DNA of 64,000 nt from Paraphaeosphaeria minitans (taxonomy: Eukaryota; Ascomycota; Dothideomycetes; Pleosporales; Didymosphaeriaceae). The position numbers were made by a program, and so were the translations under genes. Positions 24,856 through 36,097 of this stretch are shown here, piece by piece. Numbering within the stretch: the first letter of the stretch is position 1; each line of letters begins with the position of its first letter. Under the pieces are notes generated by a model that ran no database searches, had not been told where the DNA came from, and saw only the letters and a list, made by a program, of their open reading frames with translations. The stretch lies in the NCBI GenBank assembly GCA_015832175.1, contig WJXW01000018.1, forward strand, positions 186,001-250,000, written 5' to 3'.

Positions 24856-26837
24856 ACTGTCAAGCCCTCAAGAGTTAGATTGCTCAATGACCCACAATCG
24901 AATGGAAGAAATCGCAGCCTTGCAATATTTGCCCGAGCAACTTTCGCCCTTTTGTAGATACAGCATCCCCGCGCCGTGCGTTCGCATCTGCAACTCCGCA
25001 GACCCCTCTCAAGGCTAGGTACAAGTCGGCCGTGTCCAGGGCTGAACTGCTGCAAAGAGTGCATCAGGAAACGGCCCGTTGCCCAACACGGCACCAAACC
25101 CAAGGCGCTGGCTTACCATGTCGATCCGTGGGCTTGCAAACACGAGTGTGAGAGTACAGCCTCCAGGCTCGTTCATACAAACTGTTCGCTCAAGTCCGAC
25201 CTGCCTTTTCTACCAAAATTAGCGCGAGGCTGGGCCGCAGACGCGCATATAGCAATCAGCTCCTCGTGAGATGTCTTCCTCAACGGCTTCCTGGTCTGAG
25301 CTAGCCTTGTGGGATTTGGTGGCATGCGTGCTGCTGCGTGTTGCAAGTTCGTTCCTCAAACTTCCGCACAGCCTCAAACTCGGACTTGGACGAGGGAGAT
25401 GAACGATACCTAGGTACCTGACACGTTCAGACCTGCGCTACACCCAATCCAGCAGTATTTCGGCCCCCCAAACCTAGGCCCAGATACTTCGCGTGGGCGC
25501 ACGAGCACTATGAAACGCTATGCACGCGACACTGTTAGCCTTGGGGATGGACATCTGACAGGCGCAGCAGCGTTGTTTGGGAACAATTCTCCTATCACCG
25601 GAGGCGGGAGGAGCGAGCGTGGGGTAGGTACCTAGGTGAGAGGAGAACCGAAGATCGGCCAAGGAGATGTTGGGGCTGTTTCAGGTGCTCATGTGCCGCT
25701 GTGTGTACGCTGCTGCGCTTCATTGCTAGAAGATGTCGTGTGGTGGGAAGAAGGTCGTGACGGGGTACAGGATAGCTAGGCAATCGCCTGGATTGCGACC
25801 AGCGCTACCTAAGTTTACGTCTGCCACAGTGCGCTGCGGTGATGGTAACTTCTTAAACAACTAATTCATCCGAATCTATTTTTTTTTGCTTCTTCTAATG
25901 GTAGAGGCTGATGGCTTCTCCCAGGGTGCTGAGACTCGAAAGATGCAAGGTGGTCGTTCCAATCCGTGTCTTGGCCATGTCGGATTCGTGCATGCCCCTG
26001 CATTCGCATTGCCTGGTTCACAATGTTACCGTAGACGCAGTCACCAGATGGTAGCTTGCATTATATTTAGAACACGGCAGGTACAATAAAAAAGATTGCT
26101 GTGCTCTGTGTCAGATCTGTGGCGAAGTTGAGAGTGAGACGAGTAGAACATACGTGTCGCGTATTCATATCAATCCCTCGGGCTGTACCGTATGAGCTCT
26201 ATGTAACATTACCTGAGCACGTTGGTAACTATCTGCCGCACCTTCCAATTTCGTAGCAGTGAGCTGACTGTGGTTTTCAACTACGTCTCTTGTGTGAGAA
26301 AGTCTTAGAAACTGTAAAGAAAAGAAGGAAGGGAAGAAGAAGGAAAGTACAAAAAAAGGAAGTTACTTTTGTCTCCCACCTTTCACCTGGCCTCTGGGAA
26401 AGGCCCAATCAAGGGTGGAAGGTAGTTGAAAGGGCTAGGCGATCTCTAGGCCGAACTTAGAACCTCAAACGGAAACTCGGTTGTGGCGATAAGCTCTAAC
26501 ATATGGAACACTCTGTGGTTCGAACTCACGTCCCAAGCTCGTTTGCGTGTATCTGCTGAAGTGGACGCTTGTACTCACCTCGAGAACTTAGTGTCAGACC
26601 AACAGACCAACTAAGTGCTTCTGTCCATACACACATTCACGAGCTCTTACTGCTTCACCAGAGCCTTTTTCTCTTTAGCCTTAGCGACCAACTGCGCCAA
26701 TGTTGGTCAAGGCTCTTGGCCTTTTGTCCACTGGCCGTGACGAAATGCAAGGCGTATGCATTCAGCAATGCGGCTATGACTTTATCCAGATGGTCGTTTT
26801 CCGCACGGGTGAACACGACAAGATCGAACTCAGAATC
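24856..26837. other. Long gene-free region with TACCTAGGTA-type palindromes
   Basis: About 2 kb without supportable genes. It carries the palindromic words TACCTAGGTA at 25407-25416 and TAGGTACCTAGGT at 25625-25637. A T-arm-like GTGGTTCGAACTCAC near 26515 has no matching acceptor or box A and is not called as a tRNA. Confidence 0.45.
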
Positions 26838-27628
26838 CTACCAAAGCTCCAGGAACTTGATCTGCGCGGTGAAGTTGCCTTCAGGCTGCAAGACCTCCAT
26901 CCATGCCTCGACGTAAGCAATCCAGAAAGCCTTCCGAACGCGACCGCGACCATCTGACGGGTTGATGAACTCTGACCAGGGCTTGCCTGAAGTGCGGGTA
27001 ATAGATTAGCATGAATCAAGACACGATGGTACATGCCCCAGCCACGCATGGAAAGCGAAGCACATCCACCTTGTTCTCGGCTATTTACTTACCATCTTCA
27101 GCATCGCCAGCTAGATCGAGCGCCCAAAGGAAGACCATCACGATAACGTTGTACCGGATATTGAATATGCGGTGACTGAAAGAGTGGCCGAGGTCGCTGT
27201 CGTAGAACCATATGGCGGCGTTCTGCTCGGGAAGCACGGAGTTGAGGGTAGGTGAACCTGGGGTTGATCATGTGTGTCAGTGAACATATCGAGGCGGAAG
27301 GGGTGCTGAGATTATTCACAGCCCATTCCATTGTACCCACAATGGTGTTGATGTTCTTGAGAAGAAAGCCACGTTGAAAAGCCTCAGGAACGCGTGCTGC
27401 GTGCTTCGCCTCATCTTGACCGCGACAGATCTCCTGGATTCGCGGCAGCTTCATCGGAGGTGGCTTACACTTGCGCAGCCGTTCGTCAATGGCGGCAAGG
27501 ACTTGCGCAACATAGGCATACCGCGCCATGCCTTCATCGATGGTGCACGTTGGCGAAGAGAGGTCGAGTTCGCCGTTGGTGCCGAAAATGACGGTGCCAT
27601 CGCTATTCGGAAGGTACTGGTACTCCAT
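26838..27628 (-). CDS. Hypothetical protein, possibly cut short by a TAG stop
   Basis: Three exons (27337-27628, 27093-27257, 26838-26986) with introns of 79 and 106 bp sum to 201 codons plus stop. No family was recognised. The product has a charged helical middle (AYVAQVLAAIDERLRK, RIQEICRGQDEAKHAAR) and a short hydrophobic patch (YNVIVMVFLWALDLAG). The frame ends at TAG 26838-26840 after FLELW, yet the same frame goes on in a plausible protein-like way (DSEFDLVVFTRAENDHLDKV) for about 60 codons, so the stop may be a nonsense mutation. Intron 1 uses a weak donor (GTACAA). The start at 27628 (MEYQYLPNSDG) was preferred to 27703. Whether it is a gene at all is only moderately sure. Confidence 0.45.
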
Positions 27629-28432
27629 TGTGAATGTGTCCAAGGCTGTGGATGTGTAAACAGCGGTTGTCGTGCCGAATCGAGCGGACAGAATAAGTAA
27701 CAAAGAATGACGAGCAGATGTAGAATAATTTTATGCCCGATGGAGATTGAGTGTGCGTAGCGGAAGTGAGGAAGCATTTTTAAACCGTCCTAGTCTTGCC
27801 ATGGGCAATGTTGAATGGTGCCTCGAAAATTCTCGTCCGACGCTGAATAGTACCGTTGACAAGTTTTGAAACGTAGTGTTCTCGCCATTGCATGTGGCAC
27901 CTGTGGAGTAGGAGTTTTACTGGAGTATACCCGTATATCGGAATGGCTCTGGATGTCGAGATTCGTATGGTTTCGGATCTAAGCTATGAGCACGTGGGTG
28001 TGCTGGTGGAAGGTTAAGAGGTCGCAAGACATATCTTAGAATCAGAAGAACACATGAGGCGTAGAAGCATACAAAAGTCTGGATTCTGAAAGATAGATTG
28101 TCAAATCGTCTAAAGCCCACGGTAAAGTCAAGGGGTCCCTTCCTACCCACAAGCCTACCACCCGCACCCGGACATCCGACCAATCACGCGGCACGCTAAG
28201 TCCGGCGCGTGGACCTCCACCGTCACCACCGAGCTGAGCCTCACATTACGCCTCGCGCCATCTTCCATCTTGAACGACCGCAAGCAACCTCACGCAACCC
28301 GCAGACCCCCCCAGCCGCTATAAAACCTCATCGCGCAAGCCGCCGCTACCTGACGCAGCCTCCGGTCCAAAGAGCGAACGTCACACCAAAGCTCCCTGCA
28401 CGCCGCAGCACACCTCCCCCTTCACGCTCACC
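27629..28432. other. Divergent promoter spacer
   Basis: About 0.8 kb between the hypothetical gene (minus) and SFT1 (plus). It carries a TATA candidate near SFT1; nothing else was recognised. Confidence 0.45.
28319..28325 (+). promoter_or_regulatory. TATA box candidate for SFT1
   Basis: TATAAAA lies 108 bp upstream of the SFT1 ATG. Inferred from sequence and spacing. Confidence 0.45.
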
Positions 28433-28893
28433 ATGTCGTCGCAAGCCTGGGAACGAGAACAGTACGCCCTCTCCCTCCTTGTCCGCACACCATTCTTCTC
28501 TGCCGCATCTGCACATCGTCTTGGCGCAGACACGCATCACACGGGCCCCCCTCTACACCCACGCCATCATCCTCCCCTCCCCTCTCCCTCCCCCCCACCC
28601 ACTCCCGCCCTAACCCACCCTGCAGACAAAACGACCGCCTCCTCGACGAGCTCTCCTCGAAAGTTACCGCCCTGCGCGGCGTTACAATCGACATCTACGA
28701 CAACGCGCGGGACCACACGTTGATCGAGAGCACATCCGACACCTTCTCCTCCCTGGGCACGACCATAAAAGGCAGCGCGGGGAGACTGACGCGGATGGCG
28801 CAGAGCGGGAACAAAGTCGCGGTGCTGAAGCTGGCTGGGATAGTCGTTGGGGTGGCGTTGATGCTGTATTGGGGGTTCAGGTTGATTTTTTGA
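28433..28893 (+). CDS. SFT1: Bet1-like Golgi SNARE, Sft1 type
   Basis: A 29-nt first exon (28433-28461) and 28626-28893 join over a 164-bp intron to give 98 aa, close to yeast Sft1 (97 aa). The start MSSQAWEREQQNDRLLDELS leads into a Qc-type SNARE helix (KVTALRGVTIDIYDNARD, DTFSSLGTTIKGSAGRL). A C-terminal membrane anchor follows (KLAGIVVGVALMLYWGF). Sft1 acts in retrograde transport within the Golgi, pairing with Sed5. The small first exon was found by requiring the conserved N-terminal sequence; phase 2 at its end fits exactly. Confidence 0.9.
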
Positions 28894-29604
28894 GAGGGGG
28901 ATGGGGTTTGGTTTGAGGACAAGGAGGGGAAAAGCAGACGGTGTGTGTACACTTCCTACCCACCACGCGCATCGGCAGCGCATGTATATCCGGCGTTTGT
29001 TCGTTAGTTCCTTTGTTTGTTCCTTCGCGCACTGTACAGCACCGGGGCCCAGGGAACGGGTATCAGCGTCAGGCGTCTGGCGTTCTCACTCCACATCGCC
29101 ATCATATATATTTCAACCAAAACACATCACACCGCCCCTACTGCTAGGATGTTGTGAACCATGCTATTGCCATCGACCTTTGCCAAATATTTAGATGGTT
29201 GATCTGACATGCTTTGACGGCGACGACGTCTCTGCTGCGCTGCACGTCAGACAACTACGAAGTCGCCAGAACAGAATCCCACCCGAGAACCAGACTAGTT
29301 GGTTGTGCCCAGCGCACAGAAAGTGAAGTGAAAAAGAGAAGAAGAAAAAAACGGGACCGCCCAACCCCAGCACGCCTCGGGGTATAGAAAGGTAACCACC
29401 ACAGCCAGTCCAAACGCCCAAGCGCCGCGCGCAAAGACGTATCAGAAACGAGAACCCCTCCTTTTCCGAATCAAAACCAAACCAAACCAAATCGAACCAG
29501 ACCAGACTCCCCGTCCTGCCTTCCAACGCGCCACCACACCGACTGCGCACCATCTCTCTCTCTCACTCTCACCCACCCCTGTCCCACCACCGTCCCACCA
29601 CCGT
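28894..29604. other. Convergent 3' spacer
   Basis: About 0.7 kb between SFT1 and BYE1, both ending here. It holds CT-rich and AAACC-repeat stretches (around 29470-29600) but no supportable gene. Confidence 0.45.
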
Positions 29605-32354
29605 CTATCTTCCCCCGTTCACCGGCGCACTCGACTGCGCATTTCTACTGAACAAGTAATCCGTCAGAATGCCCATGTCGTCTCTCGCCGCCGGCACCTT
29701 GTCCAACAAATCCTTCAAATTCCACAGCGTATCCGCCGTGTACGGGTTCTGCAGCAGCGTCTGCACCACGGGACTCGCCATGTACGGCCCTAGGATAGTC
29801 GCCGGGTTGAACGGCGCCTGCTGCGAGGCTGTGCCTAGTGGTGGAGGTTGGATGGACTGTGGTGCCTGCGGCTGCGGGGGCGTTGGCGTGTAGCTGAAGC
29901 CGTTGTTCGGTTGGGGTTGCGGCTGCGGCTGCGTCTGCGCGAGATATGGATTCGGTGGTAATGCCGGTGCGACGGGGGAGTAGGCCGGGCCGTGGGGGTT
30001 CGTGAGCGGACTCGGGCTCAGGCCCGCGCCGTTTGTTGTCTGCGCCGGCGTCGGCGTCGCATTGATATCGAGCTGCGGGAAGGGTGTCGGGAGCTGGGGA
30101 TCAGGCAGCTTCGCGACCAGTGCGAGGAGTAGCATGTCTTCCTTGCGCGGGGTCTCGATGATGCAGTGCTCGAGGAGGTCCATGAACTGGGGGAGATTGC
30201 TGGGACCTGCCGGGACGGGAATGACATAGAGGTCGCGCATGGCTTCGTTGTCGAGCTTATCGATGGGGATGACGCCCCAGCGCGTACGGTCGTGGAAGTA
30301 CTTGTAGAGCGTGTCCATGACGCTGCGGCCCTCGGCGGATACGGGGCTCAGCGAGAGCACGGCCACGTCGTGGCTCCCGGTCGTCGCGAGGCCTCGGATG
30401 TACTCGTCGCCTCTGGCCTCCTCGATGCGGCCTGCAATGGGCAAGGTGGAGGATAGGAGCTTGTTCCATGGGATTGCCTTGCCAAAGTCACCGCCCGCAA
30501 CGAAGCGTGCGACAGAGGCGCACGGCTCCATGTGCTGCATTTCGATAGACCCGCGCCAAACGATGGTCTCGTCCGAGAACGTAGACATATCCACGTCGCC
30601 ATCTTCGTCTTTGAGTAGACGATCGACGTCTGCATCGATTTGTGTGCTCTTCTCCGGTAGTTGGTGAATGGAGCTCTGACGCCGCTGGAGGAACGAGTGC
30701 TGGTCGTTCTGTGGCGAGCGGACTTGAGCAAAGACAGAGTTAATGTCAAAGCTTGTCGATGGCCGTCGCGCGCTATCTGCCCCTCCGGTGGTATCAACAG
30801 CGATGGGTTCGCGCCGACCGAAATCCTCGGGCAGCTCCACCGCATTTGACTCTTGTGTGGGAGATTGCAGCACGAGACTCTCATCATTCTGAGGTGGTGG
30901 TGGTGGCAGCTTAAAGTCGTCTTGCTGAGTAGCGCCGCTAGCAGCCTCGTTCTCCACAAGCTCGTCGCCTTTGTGCGTTGTGCGATACCGTGGACCGGGC
31001 TCCTCAGTGAGGATCATCTGTTTTTCGTTCTGCTGCCTGATCTTGGCATATTCGCGCTGTTTCTCGTCACTCGCCATATCTTCGGAGGACATGGAAACAA
31101 TGTCGTCCGCCTTTAGGCTTCCAGACAGTAATTGGTCCATCAAGCCGGCATTCCTCCGGATGTTGACGAGGATGGTGCGCAGTTGGAAAGAATAGCGCGA
31201 TTCTGGTCCCGCCGGCTCGCCATGGCGCAGAAAAGCGGCATGGTCGACCTCGAGCGCAAGTCGCGTGGCAACAGAGTGGGCAGTCTGGCCTTCGGGTATC
31301 TCGTATCCGCGAGACTGGGAGGCGATGGCGATGAGCGGGATGAAGGTCTCACGCAACTTCTCCGTCACCACCTTCTGCTTGGTAGGCAGGGCTTCGATCT
31401 CTGCAGCACCTGTCGGGGCTGCCAGGATTTCATTTCTAGTAGCACTGGGCTTCCTCCGCTTCATGCTCACGCCGTCCTTCTCTGAGGGCTCGTGTCGTCG
31501 CTTTTCGCCAAGCGGAGACTGTGACTTGGTCGACTGGAGCGCGTCAGGAGGGGCACTCTCCTTCTTTGTATGGGTTTAACACGACGTACCTTGACTTCGG
31601 CGGCCACGCTGTGGCCATCGGCTGCGACTTCTTTTGGGAAAGCAATGGGCGCGGGCGGGGCCGGACTGGGCGCATTGGATTCGGGTGCAGCAGCAGCCGG
31701 GCTCGGAGCGGCTGGCTGGGAGGGCTGAGGTGTAGCTGTCTCACCTTTCGCTGCGGGCTTGCTGCCCGGCTTCACATCGATGGGACGCGACTTGGGAGGC
31801 TTTGCGCCCTTCTTGCCCCACTTGAGCCACGGCTCTTCGCCCTTGGCCATGAGCGCGAGCAGTTCTTGGTGTTCCTCTGGCTTGCACTGCTCGCAGTAGT
31901 ACGTCCTCTTCTTCCAGTAGGCGTCGGCCTCGGGCAGGTGCAGGCATTTGTTGTGTTGCCATGCCTGGCAGCGGTCACAGCAGATCATTTTGCGGTCATC
32001 GTCTTCGATTTCTTCTCGTAGGCCGCACACACAGCGGATTATTTCCTCGCCTTGCTGTTCCTCCTCGTCCTCGTCCTCGGCGTCGACGGACGGCGCGGAT
32101 TGCGAGCGCGCTGGGGTGGCATTTGCGCCTGCTTTCGGCTTCTTGTCTGTCTTGGATTTTGAAGACTTGGGCTTGCCAGCTACAACCTCGTCGAGCGCGT
32201 CGGCATTCTTGGTGTGATGGCCCTTGTTGGCACGCCCAGAACGGCGCACTTCGTCTGCGGCGAACCTGTTAGCATCATGGCAAGGCTTCGAGGTGGTGCG
32301 ACGCGTGTAGCTCGTTGACATGCGCATGCGCGATGGAGGGTGCTTACCAGCCAT
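29605..32354 (-). CDS. BYE1: Bye1-type Pol II-binding protein: PHD finger, TFIIS-like domain, SPOC domain
   Basis: Three exons (32348-32354, 31590-32254, 29605-31533) give 866 aa. The first exon is only 7 nt (ATGGCTG); with the acceptor at 32254 it yields MADEVRRSGRANKG, the normal Bye1 start. The PHD finger (residues 77-126: CVCG, CCDRCQAWQHNKC, CEQC) would read H3K4 methylation. A TFIIS central domain (about 278-405, TEKLRETFIPLI, LRTILVNIRRN) docks on Pol II. A SPOC domain (about 550-695, IVWRGSIEMQ, WGVIPIDKLDNEAMRDLYV) follows, and the tail is Pro/Gln-rich. The domain order is exactly that of yeast Bye1 and animal PHF3/DIDO relatives. A longer single-exon start (MAGKHPPSRM) was rejected because the spliced start is conserved. 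Confidence 0.93.
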
Positions 32355-33073
32355 GGTGGGAAAGCGGGCAGATGTGGGCTCAGAACGACGCGACTGATTG
32401 TCAAGTTACGCAAAGAGCAGATGATTCACGGTCTACGAAAGGGCTGAGGCTCTGCTGCGAGCTGCTGCGCGAACAGGCAGACGGCAGAGAGCGGCGTCTA
32501 ACTAGAAAACAAGCGCGCGGGTTCCCCTTGCCACCAGGAAAGGCGTGGTTCCTGCGAAAAGGTTCGCGGCAGCCAGTTCGGTATCGCAGCTTCCTTGCGA
32601 CAGTACCTTCGGAAGCTCACCAGAGAGCTGTTACGGCAGCTGTGCGCGCGCGTAGGACGACGACAACGGCAGCGACAATGACCACGACAACAGGCGAGTC
32701 GCGTAAAGGAGCGCGCGACGGGATGTTGAAGGGTGAAGATCGGGGGAGCGCGGCGTGGTGGGCGCGGGAAAGTGCTGGCGCTTGGTGTCGTGTCGGCTGG
32801 TGATGGGAGATGGAGTTGAGGAGAAGGTGGGCGGGTGGTGGAGCTCTTTGGCTGAGCGGCGGTGGGGCTTGGCATTGCGTGGGCGCCCGTTTCTCGGCAG
32901 CGATGGACAGGCTAGACCAACACAGGTAGACACGATAGGTAGTCTACCTACTAGATAGGCTGCGATGCACTCCGCCAGCTCCGCCGACGCAAATCCACCA
33001 GGCCCATAGGCAGATCCACCGTCATTCTCACACGTTGTACCATACCCTCGTTTCTCCGTATAGGTACCTCGAC
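32355..33073. other. Divergent promoter of BYE1 and the ZNF830-like gene
   Basis: About 0.72 kb between the start codons. It contains TAGGTAG/CTACCTA words near 32935-32958 and TAGGTACCT just before the plus-strand ATG. No gene was seen. Confidence 0.5.
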
Positions 33074-33793
33074 ATGGCCGACGTTCGGTCCATGCTCAAG
33101 CAGCAACGCGCTGCCCGCCAGCAAGCCAAAGCGCCCAAGCAGTCCGCGTCGGCCTCGAAGAAGCGCAAAGCCGTCGAGGACACGCCGGAGGAACGGAAGC
33201 GAACGAGGACCGAGGAGCAGGCTGGCGTGCCGGCCGGATTCTTCGACGAGGGAGCGGCCCAGGAGGCAGAACCAAGCCCGCCAAACGCAGAACCAAGCCT
33301 GCCAGACACAGCAGAGGCTCCCGCGGCAGCACCAACAGAAGACGAAGTCCAGCAACCCGATGCCACCAAACCACCTTGGCCAGCCGCCCATGATGAACTG
33401 GACGCCTTCATGGCCGAGATGGACCAGGCTGCCGAACCCCAGCAACATCCTGCATCGTACTCGGGCGCTGTCATCGAGTCGGCGCCCATGACTGCAGCCC
33501 AATTGGCGGCGCAGGCAAGAGAAGAAAAGGCCGCACAACGGGCCAGGACCGACGAGGAAATGGAGGACGAGAAGGAGGATGCGGCCAACGCGCTCCAAGA
33601 CGAATTCGACGAGATGGATGGCCTGGAAGAGCGCGTGAAGAAGCTGCGCGAGCAGAGGGAGGCTCTGCGCCTGAAGCATGCGGCTGCCCATGTGCGCGAG
33701 GAGCATATGCTTCTTCCCGCGCCGCAGCCCGACGACGAAGACAGCGGGTCAGAGGACGAGGACTGGGACGACTGGCGCTTTCGCCCGGCGTGA
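33074..33793 (+). CDS. ZNF830/CCDC16-like nuclear protein lacking the zinc finger
   Basis: Single exon, 239 aa. The start MADVRSMLKQQRAARQ, the block SKKRKAVEDTPEERKRTR, the Pro-Ala-Gly-Phe-Phe-Asp element GVPAGFFD, the coiled segment (NALQDEFDEMDGLEERV) and the acidic Trp-rich end DEDWDDWRF match the fungal ZNF830/CCDC16 family, linked to pre-mRNA splicing. The C2H2-type finger that normally follows the first 20 residues is absent: the sequence goes straight from RQQAKAPKQ to SKKRK. No intron hiding it was found. The assignment rests on the flanking blocks and is moderately sure; it could be a divergent paralogue. Confidence 0.7.
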   Translation: MADVRSMLKQQRAARQQAKAPKQSASASKKRKAVEDTPEERKRTRTEEQAGVPAGFFDEGAAQEAEPSPPNAEPSLPDTAEAPAAAPTEDEVQQPDATKPPWPAAHDELDAFMAEMDQAAEPQQHPASYSGAVIESAPMTAAQLAAQAREEKAAQRARTDEEMEDEKEDAANALQDEFDEMDGLEERVKKLREQREALRLKHAAAHVREEHMLLPAPQPDDEDSGSEDEDWDDWRFRPA

Positions 33794-34242
33794 TGCTTGC
33801 AGCCCTGTACACTTGCACATGTAACATAGCCGTTTACTACCGCAGCATGGGACCGGCGTTACGGATGATACCAATTGAATTACTGAATTTCATAGCACCC
33901 CAGCCCACTCATCGGATGTCTGCTATCCAAGTGGAAGAAAACAGCACACTGTGACTTTGCATTCCAGACAGTGACCAATGACCTAGGCGCTTCTGGCCAA
34001 TCAGAAATCTATCCTTGGTGCGACTCTGACGGTGCCAAGCATCCGTTGGGCATCTCAGCAGTGGCACCCCTCATACAATTGCCCATACAAACGCCCACGC
34101 GATAGAGAGTCCCTTCTCTCTTACTTCCCCGCGGCCGCTTTTCTGCGTCGTCGCTTGAATTCCAGCTACAGAAACCCCGCGCACACGACAGCCCGCCCAC
34201 GACAGCTACGACAGCGACGACAGCCACGACAGCCCGCCCACC
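33794..34242. other. Spacer upstream of AGE2
   Basis: About 450 bp. The last part (34184-34240) is a CACGACAGC-rich leader repeat directly before the AGE2 ATG. No gene was seen. Confidence 0.5.
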
Positions 34243-36097
34243 ATGTCACGGCGGTCCAATCCCGCCGCCGATCGCGCCGAGCAGAACCGCCAGACGCTCA
34301 AGAGCTTGGTCAAGATCGAGGCGAACAAGAGCTGCGCAGATTGCAAGAGGAACAAGCGTGCGTAAACTGTGCACAACTGGGAGATGCAATAGGCTTATAC
34401 AAAGGACAGACCCGCGATGGGCCAGCTGGAACCTAGGCATCTTCGTGTGCATTCGGTACGCCTCCCGCTCTCGCCTCCAACCCTCTACTTCCGCCGTTGA
34501 CAGAAGATAGATGCTCTGGTATTCACCGTGGCATGGGCACACACATTAGCAAAGTCAAATCAGTGGACTTGGACACATGGACCGACGAACAGCTACAGAG
34601 CGTGCTGAAGTGGGGCAATGCGCGCGCGAACAAGTCAGTTTCCCTGTCTTGAGACTGGGTTTATATTGACCCAGACAGATACTGGGAAGCAAAGCTGGCA
34701 CCTGGCCACGTCCCATCCGAAACGTACGTTGCCCGCCTCGAGCAGCTTTACCCATTCTAACAGCGAGTCAGCAAGCTTGAGAACTTCATCCGGACAAAGT
34801 ACGAGTCGAAGCGATGGGTCATGGACGGCCCCATACCAGACCCAGCATCGCTGGACGTTGAGGATGATGACATGGTGAGGCTCGTCTGCATCTCGTGCAC
34901 ATGCCTGGTTAACTCAGCCGACAGCCCCTGAAGAAGGTCCAAGAAAAAGTCCAGATCGAACGCTCTGCATCGCAACGCCTCGGCGGCCCATCCTCACATA
35001 CGCCACCACCACCTCGAGCCGCGCGCCCACCGCAACCCGCTATCGATCTGTTCGGCGACGAGACACCTGCCCCTCCACGCGCCAGTACCGGGCCTCCCCA
35101 GGCACGCGCTGTTCCCCCGAAAGCCGACCCCGCGCCCCCGAAACAGACCAAAGCTGGCGACTCCCTGCTGGGTCTGGACATCTTAGGAAGTGCCCCATCC
35201 CAACCCGCCCGACCCTCTAGCACCGGCCCAGCAGCCGCCGCCGCAGCTCCCTCACGCCCAGATCTCAAGCAGTCAATCCTCTCCCTGTACGCAGCGAAGC
35301 CTGCCGCACCTCCGCAGCCCCAGCAACACGCGCGGCAGGACTCCTTTGGCGGGCTCGTCTTGCCGTCGCAGCAGTCACCCCAGGCGCAACAGTCCTCCTT
35401 CGGCGGCCTCAACGACGCATTCAGCAGCCTCTCCTTCGGCGCACCGGCCGCCGCACCGAAACCCTCCCCCTTCTCGGGTCTAGACTCTTTTACGAGCGCA
35501 AAGTCTCCGCCCTCTACGTCGTCGTCAGCCATGTTCGGCGGCGGCGGCAACTTCTTCGATTCCGCTCCCGCGCAAAAGTCGCCGCCGATCAGGCAGACTC
35601 CCAGCCAGCAGCAGAAGCCCGCGGGCAGCAATTACTCTGCGTTTTCCTCTGCGCCCGCACAGACGAATAACTCGGGCATGAACGACCTCCTCGACCTCTC
35701 CATGCCGTCTGCTCCCGCATCCCAACCTCCGGTTCAGAGCATGACTTCTCCACCACCATTCAACCAGGCGTTCAACCTCTCCCAGCCCGCTGCTCCGGCA
35801 GCTACCTTGTCCGGCTTCTCGAACATGGACGCGTGGGGTAGCACGGATGCGTGGGCGTCTCCCGCCCCAGTCCAGGCGCAGAGTACATCCCACGGAGCGC
35901 CGCAGCAGACGCGGTCGAAGAGTCCAGGCTGGGGTGCCCCGAGCGTGGCGCAGGATGATGATTTCGGCGGTTGGAGCAGTGCCGCGCCTGTATCTGCTCC
36001 TGCTCCAACCACGACGACCCACCAAACAAATTCGCAAAGTAAGCCAGCGGGCGGATTCGGTGGTGGGGATGATTTGTTTTCGAACGTCTGGGAATAG
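34243..36097 (+). CDS. AGE2: ArfGAP protein, Age2/SMAP type
   Basis: Six exons (34243-34357, 34410-34455, 34511-34633, 34679-34723, 34772-34874, 34925-36097) with 45-55 bp introns give 534 aa, all phases consistent. The ArfGAP domain fills residues 10-130: zinc finger C-ADC...CIRC, the arginine finger in PRWASWNLGIF, SGIHRGMGTHISKVKS, WEAKLAPGHVPS and RTKYESKRWV. It stimulates GTP hydrolysis by Arf in trans-Golgi and endosomal traffic. The long tail is Pro/Ser/Gln-rich with clathrin and adaptor-like motifs (DLLDLS, LFGDE, DDFGGW, DDLFSNVW). Five small introns packed into the ArfGAP domain stand out against the intron-poor genes around it. Confidence 0.92.

Noticed and set aside
26500..26540. 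Possible tRNA T-arm (TTCGAAC loop with 5-bp stem)
   Set aside because: No complementary acceptor or box A at the required distance on either strand.
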